A DNA stretch of 13,847 nt from an uncultured Selenomonadales bacterium (GTDB lineage Bacteria > Bacillota > Negativicutes > Selenomonadales > Selenomonadaceae), in the NCBI GenBank assembly GCA_937910665.1, contig CALEPR010000147.1, forward strand, positions 1 to 13,847. Direction: 5' to 3'. The translations under genes and the position numbers were made by a program. The notes below the pieces were generated by a model. The model was not told the DNA's origin. It worked only from the letters and a program-made list of their open reading frames with translations, and did no database searches. Of this stretch, positions 7,367 to 12,282 are shown piece by piece; positions within the stretch are counted from its first letter, which is position 1, and each line of letters opens with the position of its first letter.

Positions 7367-7397
7367 AGGAATAAGGGGAAAGTAAATCCTATTCCCT
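7367..7397 (+). repeat. Hairpin-forming intergenic repeat, copy 1
   Basis: A ~31-nt element starting 22 nt after the panF stop. It begins AGGAATAAGGGGAAA and ends GTAAATCCTATTCCCT. GGAATA plus GG can pair with CC plus TATTCC around one bulge. A second copy lies just after the next gene (8120-8152). It is distinct from the terminator that follows it. Confidence 0.65.
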
Positions 7398-7406
7398 ATA
7401 AAAAAT

Positions 7407-7439
7407 CCTCCACCGATTTGGTCGAGGAAATTTTTTTTT
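7407..7439 (+). terminator. Rho-independent terminator of yhdT-panF
   Basis: CCTC (7407-7410) pairs with GAGG (7424-7427). After a C-C mismatch, ACC (7412-7414) pairs with GGT, leaving a short loop. Nine T follow at 7431-7439. It ends the yhdT-panF unit before the PagL-like gene. Confidence 0.7.
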
Positions 7440-7508
7440 GCAGGAAAAAAAATTGTCGCGCAGAAAAATTTTTTCTGTAAAAATATTTTTTGAGGAGGAA
7501 AATTTTCT

Positions 7509-8114
7509 GTGAAAAATTTTAATCGAAAAATTTTGTTTTTGATTGTCGGAATTCTTATTTTTTGCAACTTTGAAATTGTTTTGGCTGAGTCCGAACTTGT
7601 CGGCGAAATTTCAGATAATGATATTCACGACAACTATGAACTTCAGCTTGAATATCTTTCCGGCATGGCTTTTTCAAGTCGCAACGTGAATAATTACAAC
7701 GTCCACATTTTCCGGAAATCAAAAGACAACGGCGCATTTTCAATTTCTTACGGCGGAACTTTTACCCGCGCAGTCGGCGCAACTAATCCGCGTCAAGAAG
7801 GAATTTGGAAGGACAGCAACGGAGTCGGAATTGGTCCGGCGGGACTTTTGCGTTGGCGTAAAAAAGTTTCCGGAAATTTTTATGCGGCTTGGGATTTCAG
7901 CGGAAGTTTTATGTTTTATAATCGCGCTCATCCTGCAGAAGGTCGCGCCTACGGTTTCTTGTGGAGAACCGGTCCGCGTTTTATTTGGCAGTACGGCGAA
8001 AATAATTCTGTCAGTTTAGGTTATTCAGTCAGTCATTTTTCCAACGCGATGAAGAAACATAATCCCGGTTACAACACTCTGGGATTTTCTCTCGGCTTGA
8101 CACACAAGTTTTAG
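7509..8114 (+). CDS. PagL-like lipid A deacylase / acyloxyacyl hydrolase family outer-membrane protein
   Basis: A 201-residue exported protein. Residues 1-26 are a signal peptide (lysine-rich start, hydrophobic core, cleavage after VLA). The remainder alternates polar and apolar residues as in an eight-strand beta-barrel and ends in phenylalanine, as outer-membrane proteins do. The PagL active-site signature is near the C-terminus: VSHFSNAMKKHNPGYN, with H176 and S178 matching the catalytic His and Ser. PagL enzymes remove the 3-O acyl chain of lipid A. The position of the third catalytic residue (Glu in Pseudomonas PagL) appears to be N189. GTG 7509 is supported by GAGGAGG (7492-7498), 10 nt upstream. 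The gene is monocistronic between two terminators. The family assignment is good; activity is uncertain. Confidence 0.8.
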   Translation: MKNFNRKILFLIVGILIFCNFEIVLAESELVGEISDNDIHDNYELQLEYLSGMAFSSRNVNNYNVHIFRKSKDNGAFSISYGGTFTRAVGATNPRQEGIWKDSNGVGIGPAGLLRWRKKVSGNFYAAWDFSGSFMFYNRAHPAEGRAYGFLWRTGPRFIWQYGENNSVSLGYSVSHFSNAMKKHNPGYNTLGFSLGLTHKF

Positions 8115-8119
8115 GGATA

Positions 8120-8152
8120 AGGGATAAGGGGGAAAACTAAATCCTATTCTCT
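8120..8152 (+). repeat. Hairpin-forming intergenic repeat, copy 2
   Basis: A second copy of the element at 7367-7397, starting 6 nt after the stop of the PagL-like gene. It reads AGGGATAAGGGGGAAAA then CTAAATCCTATTCTCT, and is preceded by an extra AGGGATA unit (8113-8119) that overlaps the TAG stop. It differs from copy 1 by a 2-nt insertion and a few substitutions. Two of these (A to G in the left arm, C to T in the right arm) replace pairs by G-U, so the stem is kept. Confidence 0.65.
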
Positions 8153-8180
8153 GAAGTTGTGAATACAGTTTTATAAAAAT

Positions 8181-8222
8181 AAAAAAAATCCGCCTGAACT
8201 TTTTCAAAGCGGAAATTTTTTT
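8181..8222. terminator. Bidirectional terminator between convergent genes
   Basis: Eight A (8181-8188), then TCCGC (8189-8193) paired with GCGGA (8209-8213), with an inner TGAA/TTCA stem and a CTTT loop, then seven T (8216-8222). The flanking A and T runs let it work for the PagL-like gene on the + strand and sstT on the - strand. Confidence 0.8.
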
Positions 8223-8262
8223 ATCACAAAACTTTTTGCGAAAAATTTTTTAATAATTTTTT

Positions 8263-9504
8263 TTAATCTTCGGCGCGAGGAATTAAATCTTCAGGTTTTA
8301 AATTTTTTCGCTGAGAAAATTCCGCAGTCGCCGTGAACAAAACGTCGCTTGAAGAATTAAGAGCAGTTTCACAAGAATCTTGCAAAACTCCGATAATAAA
8401 TCCAACGCCGACAACTTGCATGGAAATGTCGCTCGGTATTCCGAAACTCGAACAGGCGACAGGAATCAAAAGCAAACTTCCTCCGGCAACTCCACTCGCT
8501 CCGCAAGCTCCGACTGTAGAAATTATGCAAAGCAAAAGTGCGGTTGGCATATCGACAGAAATTCCAAGCGTGTGCGCCGTCGCCAAACTAAGGACGGCAA
8601 TAGTTATCGATGCGCCTGCCATATTTATTGTCGCGCCGAGAGGAATTGAAACAGAATAAATACTTTCGTCAAGTCCGAGACGTTTGCAAAGTCCCATGTT
8701 CACAGGAATATTTGCAGCTGAACTTCTTGTAAAAAATGCGTAAATTCCACTCTCTCGCAAAGTTGCCAAGACAAGCGGATAAGGATTTATTTTTAATTTA
8801 AACCAGACAATCAGAGGATTCATTATCAAGGCGACGCTGAAAAATGCGCCAAGCAAAACTGCCAAAAGTTGTGCGTAACCTAAAAGTGCATCGATTCCTG
8901 AAGTTCCAATCGCGTCGGCAACAAGTCCCATAATTCCGAAAGGCGCAAATCGAATTACCCACTGCACAACTTGAGTTATTGCTTTTGACAAGTCGGAAAG
9001 AATTTCGTGAGTTCCATCTCCGGCTTTTCTGAGAGCCAGACCAATAATTACGCCCCACGCCAAAATTCCAATGTAATTTGCGTTTGTCAGAGCGTGAATC
9101 GGATTATCTACAATGTTCATGATGACATTTTGCAAAACTTCAATAATTCCACTCGGCGGAGTAATCGAAGTGTCGGCAATTTGCAAACTCAAAGTTGTCG
9201 GAAATAAAAATGATGCAGAAACCGCGACAAGCGACGCACAAAAAGTTCCAATAACATACAAAATTATTATCGGCTTCATCGTCGAACTCGACTCAGCTTT
9301 TTGTGAAAGTGCGTTCATTACCAAAATAAAAACTAAAATCGGTGCGACACCTTTCAAGGCATTTACAAAAAATTTTCCAAAAACTGCAAGAACAGGAGTT
9401 GTATTTGGAAAAGCAACCGCCAAAAAAATTCCTATCACCAGACCTGCGGCAATCAACTTTATCAAAGCAGTTTCGCCGTAAATCTTTCCAACCTTAGACA
9501 ACAA
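8263..9504 (-). CDS. sstT: Serine/threonine:Na+ symporter
   Basis: A 413-residue inner-membrane symporter of the dicarboxylate/amino acid:cation (DAACS) family that takes up serine and threonine with Na+. The match to E. coli SstT runs along the whole length. Visible blocks are NALKGVAPILVFILVMNALS, ITPPSGIIEVLQN, NYIGILAWG, RFAPFGIMGLV and YAQLLAVLLGA. Further along are LRESGIYAFFTRSSAANIPV, SVSIPLGATINMAGASITI, GACGASGVAGGSLLLIPVAC and VLQDSCETALNSSSDVLFTA. The start is TTG (9504-9502), with GGGAGG 8 nt upstream at 9518-9513; an adjacent second TTG could also serve. It is the only - strand gene and diverges from the phosphodiester-glycosidase gene, sharing a ~170-nt intergenic region. Nothing appears truncated. 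Confidence 0.95.
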   Translation of the reverse strand: MLSKVGKIYGETALIKLIAAGLVIGIFLAVAFPNTTPVLAVFGKFFVNALKGVAPILVFILVMNALSQKAESSSTMKPIIILYVIGTFCASLVAVSASFLFPTTLSLQIADTSITPPSGIIEVLQNVIMNIVDNPIHALTNANYIGILAWGVIIGLALRKAGDGTHEILSDLSKAITQVVQWVIRFAPFGIMGLVADAIGTSGIDALLGYAQLLAVLLGAFFSVALIMNPLIVWFKLKINPYPLVLATLRESGIYAFFTRSSAANIPVNMGLCKRLGLDESIYSVSIPLGATINMAGASITIAVLSLATAHTLGISVDMPTALLLCIISTVGACGASGVAGGSLLLIPVACSSFGIPSDISMQVVGVGFIIGVLQDSCETALNSSSDVLFTATAEFSQRKNLKPEDLIPRAED

Positions 9505-9612
9505 TTTTATAACCTCCCAAAAAATTTTAAAAATTTACAAGTCAAGCAGTTTAATTCTTGCAACTGAAAAATTTTCCTGCCGAATAACTTTCACAGTTTA
9601 ATTTGCCGACAC

Positions 9613-9641
9613 TTTACAAAAAATTTTTACTTTTATATAAT
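9613..9641 (+). promoter_or_regulatory. Promoter of the phosphodiester glycosidase gene
   Basis: TTTACA (9613-9618), a 17-nt spacer, and TATAAT (9636-9641). Transcription should begin near 9648, before the SD GGGGAGG (9660-9666). This rules out translation from an upstream in-frame start at 9603 and fixes the start at TTG 9675. Confidence 0.8.
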
Positions 9642-9674
9642 TCGGTAGAATTTTTGAATGGGGAGGAAAGAATT

Positions 9675-10982
9675 TTGCTGACTTTAAAAAATAAAAAATT
9701 CTTCGCCTTGCTTGCGGCGAGTATTTTTTTATTTGTGCCTGTAACTTACGCAGAAAATTTTGATTCGGAAAAAAATGTCGAGCAGGAAAAAACTGCCGAG
9801 CAGAGAGATGAAGAAGATTTTAATTCTTACGCTCCTGTTGTCGACGAACCTTTTTCTGAAAATGTCAAAGCCCCCGAACCTGAACCCGAAGAACAAAAAC
9901 AGATTGAAAAACTTTTTGAGCCGCCGACAGAAATAATTTCTGAACCTGAAACTAAACAGCCGGAAATTCCTCCGCAAGAAAATTTTCCAGTAGAGGAAGG
10001 CGAAGGTTTAGAATTTTTGATTCACAATGAGGACGGCGTTATGGCTTTCGCAATCATCGCCGCACACGAAAAATATAATTTGCGTCCACTCCTTGCCAGA
10101 GATCAAATTCGCGGAGTTTCCACCGTTTCGCAAATCAGTTCGACTTACAACGATATTGCTATGGTGAACGGCGGATATTTCAGCTGGACAGGAAATTTAA
10201 TCGGCTTGACCAAAATTAACGGAGTGATTGTCTCGAACGATTATTTTTATCGCTCTGCTATCGGAATTAACGACGACGGCACGACAATTTTTGGTCGCGT
10301 TCGCTACGAAGGGAAAATTTTTTATCGCGGCGAGGAAATTCCTGTAAATGTAAATTCGGATCGCGGAGCGGACAGCGCAGTTGTTTACAATGAATTTTTC
10401 GGAGCGTCGACGGGCACAAATAATTTTGGAATTGAAATTGAAATGCAAAATGGAATTATTACAAATATTTTCAACGGCAAGGGAAATAATTTCATTTTGA
10501 AAGGCGCGAAAATTATCAGCGCACATGGAAAGGCGGCAGAAATTTTTTCGGATGCAAAGATTGGTGACGAAATAAATTTTGTCGAAGAAATTATTTCCGA
10601 CGATGGAGATTTTAATTCTGTTCCAAATATTTTAGGTGCAGGTCCTCGACTGGTGGCTGACGGAAAAATTTTTGTCACGGCAGATGCGGAAGAATTTCCT
10701 GCAGATATTCGACTTGGACGAGCTCCGCGCTCGGCTGTCGGCGTGACAAAGTGGGGCGATTATATTTTGGCGGTCGTGGACGGAAGGCAGGCGCAAAGTC
10801 GCGGTTGTACACTTCAAGAGTGGGCAGAAATTTTGCTGAACAAATTCGGTGCGGTCGACGCGATAAATCTTGACGGTGGAGGATCGAGTGCGCTTGTCGT
10901 GAAAGATAAATTGGTAAACAATCCCAGCGACGGCGCAGAAAGATCTGTCGGCAGCGTGATTGCAATTTTTCCGAAAGAATAA
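9675..10982 (+). CDS. Exported phosphodiester glycosidase (NAGPA-like) domain protein
   Basis: 435 residues. Residues 1-26 are a signal peptide (MLTLKNKKFFALLAAS core, cleavage near TYA). Residues ~28-110 are an acidic, proline- and glutamate-rich linker. The rest is a phosphodiester glycosidase domain of the NAGPA family, shown by MVNGGYFSWTG (N165-G167), AIGINDDGT, GAGPRLVADGK, RAPRSAVGVT, VVDGRQAQSRGCTLQEWA and AINLDGGGSSALVV (D400). The family includes the mammalian enzyme that uncovers mannose-6-phosphate by removing GlcNAc; bacterial members act on extracytoplasmic glycan phosphodiesters, but the substrate here is unknown. TTG 9675 is chosen from the SD GGGGAGG (8-nt spacing) and the promoter at 9613-9641. 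A TTG-started YnbB-like gene follows 44 nt downstream with no clear terminator between. Confidence 0.88.
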   Translation: MLTLKNKKFFALLAASIFLFVPVTYAENFDSEKNVEQEKTAEQRDEEDFNSYAPVVDEPFSENVKAPEPEPEEQKQIEKLFEPPTEIISEPETKQPEIPPQENFPVEEGEGLEFLIHNEDGVMAFAIIAAHEKYNLRPLLARDQIRGVSTVSQISSTYNDIAMVNGGYFSWTGNLIGLTKINGVIVSNDYFYRSAIGINDDGTTIFGRVRYEGKIFYRGEEIPVNVNSDRGADSAVVYNEFFGASTGTNNFGIEIEMQNGIITNIFNGKGNNFILKGAKIISAHGKAAEIFSDAKIGDEINFVEEIISDDGDFNSVPNILGAGPRLVADGKIFVTADAEEFPADIRLGRAPRSAVGVTKWGDYILAVVDGRQAQSRGCTLQEWAEILLNKFGAVDAINLDGGGSSALVVKDKLVNNPSDGAERSVGSVIAIFPKE

Positions 10983-11026
10983 CCGACCGCTAAAAAAATT
11001 TTTTTTTTGAATCGAGGAAGATAATT

Positions 11027-12259
11027 TTGCTTACTGAAAAGATTTTAAAGTTGAGCGAAAATGTTTCAAAAAAATCTGCCGAACAATTTGAGCGCATCGA
11101 AAAAATTTCCGAGCAAAATTCGCTGAAAGTTTTGGAGGCTTTCCGCGAATTAAAAATTTCCGACGCACATTTCAAAACTTCGACAGGTTACGCTTACGGC
11201 GACATTGGACGCGAGAAATTGGACGAGCTTTTTGCAAAAATTTTTCGTGCGGAGTCTGCGCTTGTCCGAACTCAATTTGTCAGCGGAACTCATGCGCTTG
11301 CGACTGTTTTATTTGGAATTTTGCGACCGGGCGACGAAATTATTTCTTTGACCGGAGAACCTTACGACACGATGCAAACTGTCATTGGCTACAAAAAAAA
11401 TTCTCCCGGTTCGCTCAAAGAATTTGGAATAAGTTACAAAGAAATTCCAATGCGCGACGGCAAAATTGATTTCCCCGAAATAAAAAATTTTATAACTTCA
11501 AAAACAAAGTTGGCGTTGATTCAAAGGTCGCGAGGTTATTCCATGCGTGAGCCGCTGAAAATTTCCGACATAGAAAAAATTTGCTCGGCGGTGAAAAAAA
11601 TAAATTCGCGCTGCATAACTTTTGTCGATAATTGTTACGGCGAATTTGTGGAAAATCTTGAACCGATTGAAGTCGGCGCGGATATTTTGGCAGGAAGTTT
11701 GATAAAAAATATTGGCGGCGGACTTGCTCCGACAGGCGGCTACATTGTTGGAAAAAAAAATTTAGTCGAACTTGCGAGTTACAGACTCACTGCTCCGGGG
11801 ATGGGCGGCGAACTTGGAGCGAGCTTGGGGACTCCGAGACTTTTGTATCAAGGATTATTTTTTGCTCCGCACGTCACAGCTCAGGCTTTGAAATCTGCAA
11901 TTTTTGCGGCGGGAATTTTTTCCGAACTTGGATTTAAAATTTCGCCGTTGCCGGAAGAAATTCGCGGCGACATTATTCAAGCAATCGAACTCAAGACTGC
12001 GGAAAATTTAGAAAAATTTTGTCGCGCCATACAAAAATTTTCTCCGGTCGATTCGTTCGCCGCGCCGGAGGCTTGGGATATGCCGGGCTACGACGACAAA
12101 GTTATCATGGCGGCGGGAACTTTTGTGCAGGGAGCGTCGATTGAACTTTCTGCCGACGGACCGATGCGAGAACCTTTCGCGGTTTACTTGCAAGGCGGTT
12201 TGACTTTTGAACATGCAAAAATTGCAATTCTTCATGCTGCGCAAGAAATTATTTCTTAA
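11027..12259 (+). CDS. YnbB-like PLP enzyme ('methionine gamma-lyase family' / aluminium resistance protein)
   Basis: A 410-residue fold-type I pyridoxal-phosphate protein. Visible elements are TGYAYGDIGREKLDELFA near the N-terminus, the cofactor-phosphate segment FVSGTHALA (residues 84-92), and FVDNCYGEF with D201, the expected partner of the PLP ring nitrogen. Next are AGSLIKNIGGGLAPTGGYI with K227 as the probable Schiff-base lysine, then APGMGGELGAS and a late EAWDMPGYDDKVIMAAGTF block. These are characteristic of the family annotated as aluminium resistance or methionine gamma-lyase family proteins (B. subtilis YnbB); the true reaction is not established. The start TTG follows GAGGAAG (11014-11020) at 6 nt. 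It precedes uvrC by 23 nt, so the two are probably cotranscribed. Confidence 0.9.
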   Translation: MLTEKILKLSENVSKKSAEQFERIEKISEQNSLKVLEAFRELKISDAHFKTSTGYAYGDIGREKLDELFAKIFRAESALVRTQFVSGTHALATVLFGILRPGDEIISLTGEPYDTMQTVIGYKKNSPGSLKEFGISYKEIPMRDGKIDFPEIKNFITSKTKLALIQRSRGYSMREPLKISDIEKICSAVKKINSRCITFVDNCYGEFVENLEPIEVGADILAGSLIKNIGGGLAPTGGYIVGKKNLVELASYRLTAPGMGGELGASLGTPRLLYQGLFFAPHVTAQALKSAIFAAGIFSELGFKISPLPEEIRGDIIQAIELKTAENLEKFCRAIQKFSPVDSFAAPEAWDMPGYDDKVIMAAGTFVQGASIELSADGPMREPFAVYLQGGLTFEHAKIAILHAAQEIIS

Positions 12260-12282
12260 AAAATTTTTGCGAAGGTGGGTTC

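Noticed and set aside
9505..9612. Riboswitch or T-box leader for sstT.
   Set aside because: The leader is short and AT-rich; I see no T-box sequence, specifier stem or known aptamer core, and no convincing - strand -10/-35 pair.
10983..11010. Poly-A/poly-T run after the glycosidase as a terminator.
   Set aside because: The A7/T10 palindrome has no G+C stem and no clear hairpin, so read-through into the YnbB-like gene is more likely.
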